NCBI GenBank assembly: GCA_902805475.1
Contig: CADCSX010000023.1
Coordinates: forward strand, 1,488,001-1,552,000
Direction: 5' to 3'
DNA: 64,000 nucleotides
Source of the DNA: Entonaema liquescens
Taxonomy: Eukaryota; Ascomycota; Sordariomycetes; Xylariales; Xylariaceae
Shown here: positions 22,437-35,526 of the stretch, one piece after another
How the letters are laid out: each line of letters starts with the position of its first letter
Position numbering within the stretch: position 1 is the first letter of the stretch
Program-made: the position numbers and the translations under genes
Notes under the pieces: generated by a model
The model's database searches: none
Seen by the model: the letters and a program-made list of their open reading frames with translations, nothing else
What the model was told of the DNA's origin: nothing

Positions 22437-25400
22437 GGGCTTCCCGTCTCTAACGGCTAAAAATGTAGGTAAGCTTGAATAGTGAATGTGTGAATGTAAT
22501 ATCTTTGAATATTTATAAGCAATGTTAGTTTAAACGACATACACACCTTACACCTTACACCTTACTCTAAAGGGCTTATCTATCAAGGGTATTGAGATAT
22601 TGAATATCCCAGATTAGTTTAAGGCTTATGCCACGAGCAGAGTCGAAACAGACCCAGGGGGTGAAGGCATCGTCAAGATTCCTGTTCTCCAACATGCTCC
22701 TAAATCATACTAGTCTCTAGTTGCCGATCCCATATTCTTATTATTCAGCTACGTGCGTAAAACTAGATTGTGTTGCATATTTCTTCACCCAGATCCAGCT
22801 TAGCCACATGGAGTCTCCAGGATTTCCCGTTGGAAGCATGGGGTTCTACCGTGGAAGAACGCCTGGTCAGGTCTCAAAGCCGAGACGTCCGGAGGGTCCT
22901 TGGAATGTCTTCTCGCATGGTTGTGGTGCAATATACTATACGCGTAGCACAGGAAACACGGTAAAAGAGAAGCCTAGAACTACGCCCCTTAGGATCTGAG
23001 CAATATGGAATGTTAATAATACACTAATTCTTAATATCATCCATCACCCATCATGTTATGGCTGTGCCGTACGATGCGGATCGTTGCTCATGTGACTACT
23101 TTCCTCTGCGGTAAGCTGCGTGAATCACACCTCCTCGAGACGTCATTGAATCCTTTTTTTCCGACTTGTCTTGATAATATCGTCAATCTTACCTGCAAGG
23201 CACCCAAAACGGTTTGCATGGCGCTACGTACTCCGATTACGACTAACTTCTCACCTATATGAGCATGTTTATTTGGGTCAGTTCGAAATTCGGGACTGGT
23301 TCAGGGTGGATTCGTCTGACAAGACTAGCCTGGGTCCTCCCCATGGCCTTAGCCCTCGGGCTCTTAAGGGTTTTGCAACTGACGGTTCCTGCATGATGAC
23401 CCTGCAATGGCCGAGTTGCGGAGAGTGATACTCCAAGAAATTTTTATGAAAAGGAGCGGACGATACAATATCCGAACTGAATGACGATATCTTGTCTCGA
23501 TTCATCGAACCGAACTTTTCCTAAAAGAAAAGAAAAACAAATTATGCTTCTCAGACAGTAAGCGGCCCCAAGAGTCTAGTCCAGTCCAAATTCGCCTCTT
23601 AGTAATTTCAATAATCACACAACACAACCATCTCGACTTCGACCCGACCGGGTGGAATGGGCTGCTTATTGGGCGCTCAACGAACGCCTTGCCACCTGAG
23701 TTATCCTTCGACCACATCTAGAAGAAGCCTAAAAATCGCCAGGTTTCTGCCTTAGTGAGGGATGAACTAGACGGCGTTTCCAAGACCCTAAGTCAACAGT
23801 TTTAGTTCTAGCTTGATAATAAGTGATGGTGGTAAGGTTGCAGTTTTGATTCCGTAGGAACCAATCGTTCCATCATGCATCGACACATCTAATCTCAGGT
23901 TCGACCCAGCCCTAACGAACTAGACCACGATGGGCTTTAGGGTCGGGTCTAATAACCTGAGGAGTGGTAAAAGACTGTAGGGTGTGCGTAGCAGAGTTAT
24001 CGTCGACCATAGAGAGCAGGCCCAGTACTTTGGGCTGAGATTCCCGACGCGATACAAACTATAGACTCGGCACCCACGTTTCCCTTCCGTTCCAAATCGA
24101 GAGCTTCTTACGTGAGGATGATGGTGGCAGCCATGTTTATTGCTAGCTAGTTCGGCACGTTTTTGTCTCCCTTGCGTTTGAACCCTCGGATATTGACGAG
24201 TTGGATTCCAAAGCCCAAGTCTCGTGGGCCACGAGTAACCTCTTAGCGTGAAATAGCGGCGGGATGATAGTGCTGCTCGTAATTCTTTACAGGATCGACT
24301 GCCTGGTCAACCTGTGAACATAGTGTATTATCAGTTCTAATATCAAGGGGGGGATCTGAGGAGGCTGAACGAACCGATGACGATCAACAGATTGTCGAAA
24401 GTCCCTAAATCTTCTTAGGACCCCAGGATGCCTAGGAACGCTTAGACCCTTAATCAAGGGTTAGCGCGATGAGAAGTCGTCTAGCTTACAAAGTATGAAG
24501 ATAGATTTGGTTAGTTTGGTAAGGATACGCCTCGCAAAGATATTCCCCAAGGGTCAACGGTTTTTTAGCTGTGTCACAGACCATCAAACTCCACTGTAGC
24601 CGTGCACTCGCTGGCTCGTCGCGTCCCGTCCCTTCAACGATGGCTCGCTCCTTTTACCTTGGCCTCGGATTTGAGGCGTCCGAAAACTCGCGATGCTCCG
24701 AAGCTAGGGATTTTACGAGCTATCTCACTCAGCAAGATTCGCTTGACGACGATCGTTTCATTCCACAACCTTTTACAGCGATAAAACTCGGAGGCAACGG
24801 ACACTACGTCCTCCAAAAGAGGTTAATGACCACGATGGCACAATTTCCCAGCAGTCAGGATCCGAACAGCCATAGCTTCTTGGCTATGATGCCTTCCTCA
24901 CTGTTTATTGGACACCTTAACAGGAACCTAGTGTTCATGCACACGTTTCTCTGCCGACTTCATTGAGCTTGGCATCTCGCTTATAAAAATGGAAATGTGA
25001 TAAGTGATTTTCTGGACGGAGGGCCAACCAATCAGTGAACAGAATTGCCCACATTCCATCTGAGAGAGAAGGGTATTCTCGGGATGAGAAAAATGACACG
25101 GCTGAATAGCCGGATTGGGTCGGGATATTAGACGCATTTAAGAATGATACCAACGTCAACTCAGATACCATGGGACATGACGAAAGGTAAGCGTGGGGGT
25201 CAGATAACTAGGAATCATCGGCGCACACATTGTCCTACTTTTTTGCATTGATGTACGGGCCGAGTGTGTGCTTCATGTTCAACACCTTCTTCCGGTCCCG
25301 TTTCGGTTTGCCCGTTCTCGACACCAGACCTGTCAGCCTGTAATATTGTTGGCCGTCATCAGGTGTTCGCATACATAAATCCATGTAAGAGATATGTGAT

Positions 25401-28400
25401 AGGTATTTTCCGAACCCCTTCTTTTTGTCCCCACCCGTCCCTGGCCGCAGATGCGGGAGAGATGCAACGAGATGCAATGAGATGGAAAAAATTGGGGGAT
25501 AACGGCGAATATTCGGAATAGATAGCATGTCCAAGTCTGTCCCAAGCCACGTTTCTGCCTTTCCTCCATGTGTATTAAGTCGCTAAGTAGCTAAGTCGCA
25601 GCCAACCGCGTGCTACACTGTTTCGTCAGCGTCCAAGACAATAACCCCCCTTGCTGTTCGCAAGTGACCTAGCTTTACGGGGTTACCTACTTGATATAAC
25701 GAAGCCTGCTTTTAAACATGTGAATTAGATGTTACCCCAGCGAATCGCCGGGCTTTGCCCTAGGTTACTAGGTTAGTTAGAAGAGAGTGAGCTTCTAATC
25801 AATAAGCAAACTTGCTATTAACATACGTTGTTTAATATTCATATTGCGCCATGGGCTAGGTGTAAGCAGCACAAGAAATTAATCTATTTACTTCATATTA
25901 TGTTTGGGGAGCTACAAAAGACCCGATGATCTTGTGCGAGGCGCTAAAAAATCAACCAAGAGCAACACCAAGAGTCTGTCTGGCCTTGGCGTGCCTGAAG
26001 GGATTAGACTGGACAATGGTCGTTATGATAGAATGATGAAGTATGGAGCCTATCTTCGTCCTTCGTCTTGTCTGCCCAGAATTGCACGATACTTGCCGAG
26101 ATAAACCAGATCCAAGTGGATAGTCTAATGTGACTGTATCGCGGACGAGTGTTCCCACTCACACCTTAACGCAGTATATCTCCATCTATCCTATCTGCCA
26201 TGTACCCACCTATCTTTTATTAGTTTCAGATATTCCACATGCTCTGGACGCATGCCTGTTCATATCGAAGAGATAGACATCTCAAGGCAAGACATACATC
26301 CCACGCGGACCCCCCTTTCTTACTTTCGAGGTTGAATTATCCCGTGGGACTAGCCTGCTCTGGGCGAGAGAGCATGATGACATTGAGAAGAATGAGACGA
26401 AGAAGGAAATGTTCCTATTCAGGTAACACCTGTTTTTCTACACCGGGGGTAACAATATATGTCACCACCATGTTTGTTTTGCGCATGCAATGGTACCTAG
26501 AGACGACGTCTAAGCCTTGCAGGCCTCCAGTATTGAGTTTCATTCGTGCGAGCGCCTACTGCGCAGCAACATGCATTTCAATTAGGCCCAATCAATTAGA
26601 TCGTGATTACGATATACGATGAAAATGCTCTCCAAGATAGATATACCTCCGTGCTTGTATATATTCTATCAGCCGAATGCTGCATCTACTTGTCTACTAA
26701 GCAGAAGGACTCTACGTTGTAGAGATGCGAAAGCCGCGACAGCCTTGTTGTGGGTCCTGATTCTGGTACTTTCGAGGATCGTCAAGATCAACGTGCTAGT
26801 ACAAGTGATATTTAACACACCTGGATGTCTAATAGGCTTCTTTTTGTTACTAGACACGTATGGGGTAGCACGAAAGTCGTTCAACATCGTTCGCCAGAGA
26901 CGATATGCTTAGCACGTTTCCTATATTAGTACTGTCGCCCGCTACACTAGATCGACAAGGCCCAGTGGACTTGATCGGGGTTGTATTTTAATTATAGTGT
27001 CCGTCTGCTTAGTATCATTTCCCAATAGTCGTCGCTGTCCCTGAAAAGGGTTGGGATTTGTCGGCCGAGTGGAAAACCGGGTGCCTTCTAGGATACTAAC
27101 GTAGTATGTAGACCTGCAGATTCCAGGGTCCTTCATAGACAAGAGGGCCTTTGTATTCGGCTGTCGATAACCCTTTCTTGGGTGCGCAGGAATACATAGT
27201 ATGTATGTAACTCTAGTCTCTACGAAGGCGAATCGCGTTGGAGCAAGACAAGGTTAGTACATGCTATCAGGTGGCGATTTAAGAGACGACGAGAAAAAGT
27301 GTGGCTCGCGCACGCACTCTGCAGCTCTTAGGCCGACAGCTAACGACGAACACTGGCTATCGACTGGGACCATTTGGACCAATTTACTCGACGTCGCTGC
27401 AAGAACCTGCAGGAGATTCCCCGCCTTTCGACGCAGGTGAAATCGCTTTTGGCTTAGCGTCCTGTTCTTGGCTGCCACACAATAAGAGCCTTCAACAGCT
27501 TCTTGTAAATCGACCATCCTAGACTACTGCGGTGCTGCCAGTCAAGCTCTTCAGGGAACTGCTTCGCCCTCAATGGGCCACTTGGCTTTGGATTGGCAAA
27601 GGAGATAGCCACAGCCGGTTGGAGTTGTGATCCGCGTAGAAGTTTTTTTTTTTTTCCTTTGTATAAAGCTCCAACTCCAGCCTCTAAGGGGGCGGTGCGT
27701 GTACGTTTTTGTTAGTTAATAAATTCATCTTCTCTTTCCTGTTCTAGTCCAGACCCAGTAATCATACTCTCCAAATCCTGGATCTTCCCCAGAACCTACG
27801 CCCGCTGCCCGTAGATCTACCGCAGCGCCGAGACCTTTGCAAGTACATCGGTGCTGGTGTCCTTTGTATTGGACCCCAAGGGCAAGGGGAAATGTTACAG
27901 AGGGCTGACGACATGAGCATCGTGCATTCCAAGCGACCAGTATCCTGCCATGATGTAGAGCATGGAGATGTCAGCTGCCATCCTAATTGGATCACTGGCA
28001 GGGAGACCAAGCTAATAGAGTATCAATGTCTCTTTTGGGCAACCCGTGATGGTGATGATAACGAAAGGGTCCCCCCATCCCAGCCTTTCCCCGTGATCCA
28101 TCGGAAGGGTCGGAAAATGACTGGTAGATTAGTCGGGCGATGTAAGGTACCGGCCGTAGTGGATTTGGTTAGAGAGATCCATGAAATGAAATGACCTTAT
28201 CCTGGGATTTTCCCGCTTAGTACGACTAATGTCGCGGTAGCAGTCTAGTTTTGGAATAGGTACGATGATGTCAGAATCTGGAGCGCCTTAAGAAGGGCAT
28301 ATTTCCATATTTCAGACAAATCCATTGTTATGGCGAGCTTTGCTCCTTAGGCGGAGATAGACTCGGAAATCTCACGCTGGGCCGTGGGTGTAACTTCAAT

Positions 28401-28802
28401 GCCGACGCAAGCGAAGACCCTGCTGAAATATCTCTGATATCTATACTTTGCGAGCGGCATTTCCCATGAGCAACCACGGCGCCGGCAGGAATTGATATCA
28501 AAAGGGGGTAGCCATACAGGTATAGAGAAACTTGAATAGAATATAAACGTCACGGGGAAAAGTAGGCATGATTGGAATATGGTGAGAAAGGTGGTAATTT
28601 CGATGCCACCTTGGACGGTTTTCATAAATTGCCATCCTCTCTGGAAGTATACAACAACCAATAATATCTGTCAGACAAAGAGCGGCGTCCGCGAAGTATA
28701 TGCAAGACCTGCAGCGACGGTGTGGGCGGCGTGTGGGCAGCTCAGGTGGTTGCTGGTTCGGTCGTATGCTACCATTACCATTACCACTACCATCCCATAT
28801 TC

Positions 28803-28895
28803 CCATTCATACTATGTGGTATATGTGGTATATGTGGTATATGTAGTATGCGTAGTATGTGTAATATGTGTAATATGTAATACGTGTAGTATATA
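28803..28895. repeat. Degenerate TATGTGGTA 9-mer tandem array
   Basis: About nine copies; the first three or four are near-identical (TATGTGGTA) and the later ones drift to TAGTATGTG and TAATATGTG. Confidence 0.85.
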
Positions 28896-29542
28896 ACTAT
28901 AATATATGTGGTATCGTGTAGTATAATATAATATAAGTACTACATGTACGCAAGTATTATAGTTGAACTATGCAAGGTTATGGTTGGCGGGTCGGTGTTT
29001 TTAGTGTGGCTTCTCTTTTTCTTGCGTTTTCTTGCGCAACTACAAAGTACTTTTGTGCGACCGTAGATATCATTATGGGTTGATTATCGTGCGAAGGTTG
29101 GCTGTTTCCCGCAAAACACAAATTGAATAAGGAAAGGGCGCCTTTCTTCAACTTCGGTTTCTTTACTTGGTCTGTACTTCTATTGCAACATCGTCGCCTT
29201 GCATTCTTCTTTTCACTACGTACTCGCAATTCAACGCAATCCACTTTTCCTTCCCCTTCCATCTTCTATCTTCTGTCTTCCACCCTTATCCTCAATTTAG
29301 ACCCTTTTTTAGAGGGTACCCTTTCGTCCAATTCAATTTTGCGCAACGCGTAGGCCTGATGAAATGATAGTCGTCGTGCAACCATACTCGCATATTTACA
29401 TTGTAAAGACCTACATACCCTTACGTATGCCTCGCCTTGCCATCTTCTCTCTCCCAGGTGGCTAACTTGGCTGCTTATCTGCGCGAGTTTGTCTGCCTAG
29501 GACGCCCAACCGGAATATGTCTTCTCGCGATTGGGAAATTCC

Positions 29543-29578
29543 GGCTGGATAGGCTGGATAGGCTGGATAGGCTGGATA
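29543..29578. repeat. Four perfect copies of GGCTGGATA
   Basis: A perfect 9-bp unit repeated four times in tandem, a minisatellite-like array. Confidence 0.95.
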
Positions 29579-30864
29579 TTACGTAGCAGCTAATTAATTG
29601 ACGATTTTGCACCTCGCGATGTGGCAACCGTGGTTGAAGACATCAACCGTGGTAGAGAACAACCCCCACGGGTTCCACTCCATCATCTTCATCTTCATCA
29701 ATCGTCTCACTGCGTCTTTGGTCTCGATGGTATATCCTATTGCTACCTACGTACGCACCTAGGTATGTATATATTGGGTATACTACCTAAACTACCTAGT
29801 GTTTTACCATGTAATTCGCAAAAGGCGAGATTGTTATGCAAGTCGCAGAAAAGAGGCAGTGATAGCCCATAAGATACCAGAACCACTGACGATGAAGCAA
29901 TTGTTCACCAATCAACACACCGAACGATACAAGCCTACCCAAGTTCGTGCATAATTTGACTACAGTAAACATTCTTAATAAGCCAGGGGACGAATGAGCA
30001 TTGAGAGTTGGTAGCCTCTTATGTCGCATACCACTGTAAATCATACCGGAGGAGAATAGGGGAGTACGTAGGTGGCATCGCACGTAGGGAACCCTTTCAG
30101 TGCACCTACAATACTTCGTACCTCAATTTACTTGCTCACTCCCTAAACTAAAGTCGCAATTTTGAGAGTTCATTGCGAAAAAGTCTATGTGTGCCTAGTG
30201 AAAGTTGTTCTGGTGGAGCAGTGATGGAGACTTGAAATGTTCATATTCATATATTCCACTATTCACTTATAATTCCGCATAAAACAACACCAGTCATCAA
30301 ATAAGCAGCCATCAGGGTTAAGGAAGAGAGTGCAATGAGCAATGAAAGAGGGGGGTCTCTTGAACAGAACAAGGGGGGTGTAGTGTAAGTTGAAATGGAG
30401 ATGTCATGATCACACGCCCCTCCCCCCTACCCCCCTCTCACCATTCTAACTCTCGCCCCTTCTAATTTTCCTTACACACACCTTGCAGCAGCAGAATTTT
30501 TTCAAAGTCCTCAGAGGAGGCCCCTGCACTGTACCTCCGTACTGCGACTGGGCTCTCCAGTGATGATCGGCAGCAACTATGGCGCTAACTCTAACACGGT
30601 CTAGCCCATATGCAAAGTTACTGCAAGGATAAGGGCAGCCTGCTGGACCTTTCCACCTTCCCCCTACCTCTTGTACTGTAGCGCAAGAGTTGCAAAATGG
30701 CCCCACCGAGCTAAATTGCCCTTGTCTCTCTGTGGGTCTCTCTTGTCTTTGCTGATCCAAAGGCTTGCTGATGTGACTGACCTCTCTCGATGCACCCATC
30801 CCAACCAAGTAGTCATTTGTACCCAAGTACCCACGTCCTGGCTGTGTAAGTTGGATTCATACAA

Positions 30865-31143
30865 ATGAACATCGTCTCCTCCAACTTGTTCCCAACGAGC
30901 CTCCTACCAGCTACCGTTTTAACTTCGACAACAACTCTCTCTCAACCTTCGCTGCTCCGCTATTGCGTGCTATATTGCAACACTAGACTAAAACATGATA
31001 CAATCTTGGACCAACTTGTAAAGAGTATAAACCACCAAGGTCTCCGGATCCCATCGTCTCGTCTTGAGCATACGCCAGACAGCTCCGATTTACTTCCGCT
31101 AAGGCATCGCTTCGAATTCTTCGACCCAAGGCACCCTCGATAG
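30865..31143 (+). other. Candidate upstream ORF in the leader of the Ecl1-family gene
   Basis: An ATG-initiated 92-codon frame on the same strand ending 105 bp before the Ecl1-family start. Its Ser/Thr/Leu-rich peptide has no recognisable domain, so the likely role, if any, is translational control. The sequence between it and the main start is CA-rich and pyrimidine-rich, as in many fungal leaders. Whether the transcript starts upstream of it cannot be told from sequence. Confidence 0.3.
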
Positions 31144-31248
31144 TCTTGTGTAGATACTACACAATATTATTCTACCTGTCAAGTCGGCCTCGATCCCAAC
31201 GCCTAAGTTTATACCAACACCCAACACCTATAAACCATACCATACACC

Positions 31249-31722
31249 ATGTCTTCCGATCTGTCTTGGGAGCCTATGTTCTGCCTTGCCTGTGACAGGC
31301 AGACAGACGGCGCTACCTACTGCTCTGAGTCATGCAGACTCTCCGACTTCGAGAAGACCTCTTCCACAGCAAGCACACCAGTGAGCACACCAGGACTCGC
31401 CAGCCCGTCCTCTTACAACTGGACAGCCCCGCGGCCTCAGTCCAAGTTCTTCCTACCTCCTGCCTACGACTTCAGTAACGCCCAACCCTACGGTTCAACA
31501 CCTCTACCCCAGTCATACTTATCCCAACGCTCGGAATCGTCATCCTCCTCGACCCGAGCACTCACACCGTCGAGCTCCCACAGCAGCTTATGCTCGCTCC
31601 GCAGTACTTCGTCGAGCACCGAAAGCACGCAATTATCAGATAAGGCCAAGAAGCAATTGAGGGACTATGCTAGCTCTTTCGAGCACGCTCGCCTCCAACA
31701 ACAGCGAAGACGATCCTACTAG
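31249..31722 (+). CDS. Ecl1-family (lifespan regulatory factor) zinc-binding protein
   Basis: A single-exon 157-residue protein. Residues 12-29 carry Cys12, Cys15, Cys25 and Cys29 in CLACDRQTDGATYCSESC, the four-cysteine knuckle that defines the ECL1/2/3 family, followed by the usual RLSDFEK. The rest is Ser/Thr/Pro-rich and probably disordered, with a short helical, basic C-terminus (KAKKQLRDYASSFEHARLQ). In fission yeast, Ecl1-type proteins extend chronological lifespan and respond to zinc and sulphur starvation; cysteines bind zinc. The start is supported by position just before the knuckle and by the CACC-rich leader (ACACCATGTC). It lies alone between two gene-poor stretches. Confidence 0.85.
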   Translation: MSSDLSWEPMFCLACDRQTDGATYCSESCRLSDFEKTSSTASTPVSTPGLASPSSYNWTAPRPQSKFFLPPAYDFSNAQPYGSTPLPQSYLSQRSESSSSSTRALTPSSSHSSLCSLRSTSSSTESTQLSDKAKKQLRDYASSFEHARLQQQRRRSY

Positions 31723-34700
31723 ACGTCGGCTAGACGAATAGACGACGTTTCATACGTTCGATAAGCATCCATCCAACACTCCACTTGTTATACCCAATAA
31801 GCATGTTACAACTATCGGCTCTGCGCAGCTACCACACGACTCCCTCCTTTCTTCAATTTCCTTTTTTGCTTTCGGCTTTTGAACAGAACGATTAGGCATG
31901 AATTGATCAGGCCACGTCCATTCCATTTGTTACTTTGTTGTACAAGAGCATCTTTCGGAGCACAGCATCATAAAAAAAGTTTGGGTCTTTTTCGGGATTC
32001 TGTATTCGACTTCCTTCGAGCCATAGGCGTACGATTGGGGGCTACCGGTATAGGGACGGACATTGTTGTACTACGATACAATATTGAGATATCACTTGTT
32101 TTTCTATTTGCATGGCACACGGATGCCGGGACGGGGTTTCTGGCAAAGGAATTGGCAGAAGTCGGTTAGACTATACTGGCTCACATGTTTTTGGAAGTCG
32201 TCGGTTTTGCGACGAGGGCGTTAGAATAGGACAAAGCAGCCGTGACGGGGTATAACCCAAAGCACAGGCTCATCCATGTTCAACGTGGATTGATGGAACT
32301 TGATACTCGTTTTTAGGCAACTAGGAATAGCCTATGCTTGCCTCTCCTAGCTGGCGCTGTATTTAGCACAAGCTGCCGCAGGAGATTCGTTCATAAAAGA
32401 ATCGAAAAAACCAGTTCAAGCCCCTCAAAATATTTGTTCAAATCATATCTGCAATGTTCATCTAGAAGACTTTTAAGCCGTCCTAAAAAGATCAAGATAT
32501 ATTTATTGATTTAATTTCCTAATGGGGCAAGTTGACTAACATGGTTCAGGGGGGGAATCCCATCAATTCTGTAGAAGCAGGTCAAAATTGGCATGTCATT
32601 ACGGGTAAGAGTCAATTCATTTCTGTATCGTGCATGCATTTTTACTTCATTACTTAGATTTAGGTGTAAGAAGTCTCAAAAAAAAATTACAGAATTGGTG
32701 GGGTCTCCTTAGAATGCGCCAGGCGGTTGTTAAATTTCACCATTTTTTCCCCAGATATGCTCGGACGTTGATCGTCAGGCTCATCGTGCTAGAGGCGCAA
32801 CACCTGATCGCCAAGACCAGCTTTTAGTCCCCTAATGACGGGGTAGCGGAAGCGCTTAAGACCATTTTCGTTGTTAAATGCATGAAACTATTAATTTAGT
32901 TCAGTAACGGCGTATTGACGAAGAAGAAAAATAGTAAGAGAAGAAAAAAATAATCAAGTGAACGACTCCCATTAGGTTCACAAAATACCAAAGTACATCT
33001 ACACCATCCTGATAGCTTTCTCTCAATCAGGGATGAACCCCTTAGGACACGACATGATCGCCAGTGGCCCGAAGCCCCACGGCGACGTCAACTCCTAGGG
33101 CGTGTTGGTATCGCACCGGCCGAGAGAAAAAAAAAAAAAAACTTAGCGCAGAAGTACATGGTATAATTTTGGCTATCTAACTCTTAGACTATGCCGGTTT
33201 TCTTTAAGGGAGCATTGCCCAGATAGAAATGGCGCGATGATTTAGTAGGGATTATTAGAAAGCCCCCTTTCAGCCACAAGCGAGGATCTGCTGAGAATGA
33301 GGCCATGAGGTACTATACTGTATGGACCTACTCTATGGAAAGAGGCCGAAAGCGGACTTATCTGCATTTGCATCTCGCTACAAGACTCAAGGTATTTAGG
33401 CATGCGTATCAATAATGTAAGAAATATATAACACGGGCAGGCTTTTAATGCTGTACCAGGCACGGAAAGAAACCAAACTCAATGTTGGGGGTCCCGGATA
33501 GAACCGATCAGGTACAGTATGAAATTATCTACATAGCAGACGAAGGAGAAGTTGTTTAGTTTAATACGAAGTTTCTACATATCCCATAGTAATGTTACTA
33601 TCTACAGAATACCCAGTCTAATACCTAGTCTCAACTGAAACCTCTGTACCCAGCGAGACATGGACAGGACGGTACAGTTCGTTAATGGGAGGAAGTGAGA
33701 GAGAGGCTCCTTGATGGATGTTAGTGGCTCAGCATTGAGGCCAATTGCACCATTTCCCAGGTGTGTCAACGAAACGAAACCCATTTTCCCGCGCGAGACG
33801 CCCGGACGGACCATCGATCCAATGAGCATCTGCCGGTTGGCGTCAACTCAATCCTGCTATGATTCTAGAGCAAGGGGTATCTCTAAGAACCAACCAAGAT
33901 TCAAGCAGGTTGTTTAGCGAAACCATCCTGCGAGCACATTATATCATATACTACCGTTTCGTTTGTTATACTTTATGCTACGGTCAGATACCCAAAGCTG
34001 TTAGATAGCTTACGGCTTCTCACCAATAGGCTACTCGAAATCCTATTAAAGCTATATGCTGTTGACGATGAGAAAAAGTCGGCTCAGGCTCAGGGACACA
34101 GTCCTGCATATTATGTAAGGGGTTTGGTCTTATGCGTTCATAGGTTCGTAGGCTCATACTACCTAATTACATAAAATGTGTAATTTTAGACACAGCCTCA
34201 TTCGTTAAAACATCATAAACCGGTTTTTACATATTATGAAAACTCAGCCGAGACGAATAGATAATAGGTACACCAGCAAGCATAGACTTGGACAGAGTTT
34301 TCCTCTTATTCCCACGTCTCGTAAAACGCCTAATGGCAAAGAAATCAACAGCACGGTTTCCCAACAAGACCGTGCCCAGGTCTACTTCTGATGCTTTTGA
34401 TGATGTTCCTATTGTACTCCTTTTTACTTGGAGCCTAGTTGAACCGTTGCAATCTCTCCTAAGCAGGCTGAGAACTAACACCAGGCAAGAATAGTTTGTT
34501 GGGACATTCTCCGGTAGGACAATGACTAAATAGTCGAAAGATTGAAAATGCCACAGACGTTCCAGACCGGGTATTCTCTACAGACAAAGAAGACTTACTA
34601 CCTAGGACTGTGTGCAGAACTTGGACTGTCTTGCAACTTGTCTCTCATGAGCCGGGCAACTCGAGGGTGTGATTCTAATTGACCTCGCTTGTTTCCTCGA

Positions 34701-35412
34701 AGGCGGCATGAAAGTCTGATGGCATGTTTCAGGCATAGGAGAAAATTTTTTCTTCACTCAGCCTCGATTCATAGTTAACCAAATAGCAAAGAGGGCCTTT
34801 GGTTAGCACAGCATAAAAACGTATGTTTGGTTTCGTAAGCTTATATACAACCCAATCAATTGCATATTAATAGCAATAAGATAGCCGCATCTATTGACCA
34901 GATTGGATTGATAATAATATGCAAAAGATCTTTGCGGCTAAGGCGGAGACCACAACTGGACACATAATTGCTCTCGTGAGGACGAACCATATATGGATAA
35001 TGACGTCGACGTTAAGAGACTAGATCTCGTACGAAGGGTTGCGTTGTGTTAGTTCCACCGGTAGACACGACACCTAAGACTCTAACAATTCATTGATACA
35101 CTACACTACACTTTTATGCATCTCGAGTTGCTTTGCGTGCTATGTTTCATCTCGGCTTTGCAGAGACACCCTTTAAAAAGAACCAATACAGTACATGCGC
35201 ATCGATCGAATCGAGAGCCCAGAGCACGGAAGACCTTTTCCAGCTCTGGATTCTTTTTGATTAAACTCGCCCTCGTTACCAACTTTGCACACGGAGTAAG
35301 TACCGAGATGAGAAGGGTGGCCCCCCACACAATATTTCATCCAACTTCAACTAGGCAGATGCAATATTAGAAGAAAAAAAAACTTGCGCGGGATGGGAAA
35401 CGAGGCGGAACG

Positions 35413-35459
35413 ATATTATTGTTATTGTTAGTATTAGTGTTAACGTTAGCGTTAGGGGG
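35413..35459. repeat. Imperfect ATT/GTTA hexamer repeat ending in GTTAGGGGG
   Basis: About seven imperfect six-base units drifting from ATTGTT through AGTGTT to AACGTTAGCGTTAGG. The last units resemble a telomere repeat but are not TTAGGG in series. Confidence 0.7.
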
Positions 35460-35496
35460 TGAACCGTGAAATCCAATAATAGGCAACATGTACCGT

Positions 35497-35526
35497 ACCT
35501 AACCTAATGTACAAGTTAGGTTAGGT
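35497..35526. repeat. Perfect inverted repeat, 11 bp arms
   Basis: Left arm ACCTAACCTAA (35497-35507), 8 nt loop TGTACAAG, right arm TTAGGTTAGGT (35516-35526). Confidence 0.9.

Larger units (their letters stand above)
14974..31248. other. 16 kb gene-poor region
   Basis: No open frame here has recognisable content, a convincing start or supporting splice structure. It contains simple repeats listed separately (CATA array near 17.3 kb, T/A palindrome at 22.4 kb, 9-bp arrays at 28.8 and 29.5 kb), GTACGAA triplication near 20814-20831 and several homopolymer tracts. Base composition shifts from AT-rich (15-17 kb, 20.5-22.6 kb) to more balanced (17.4-20.4 kb, 23-24.9 kb, 27.3-28.2 kb); the balanced stretches could be old, decayed coding or transposon sequence but I cannot identify any. 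Confidence 0.5.

Noticed and set aside
23880..23915. Possible tRNA B box near GGTTCGACCCAG
   Set aside because: There is no matching A box or cloverleaf at the required distance.
24571..24966. 131-codon plus-strand ORF
   Set aside because: It lacks a solid ATG start and any family resemblance; a length of about 130 codons is expected by chance in this composition.
27254..28194. Opposed ORFs of 73-100 codons that might be a decayed gene
   Set aside because: A few words (such as GFGLAKEIA at 27577-27603) look enzyme-like, but no continuous similarity to one family could be built in any frame.
29543..29578. CRISPR-like array
   Set aside because: The unit is 9 bp in direct tandem without spacers, in a eukaryotic genome.
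30446..30826. 126-codon minus-strand ORF
   Set aside because: No ATG start at its beginning and no recognisable content; it overlaps the probable leader or promoter of the Ecl1-family gene.
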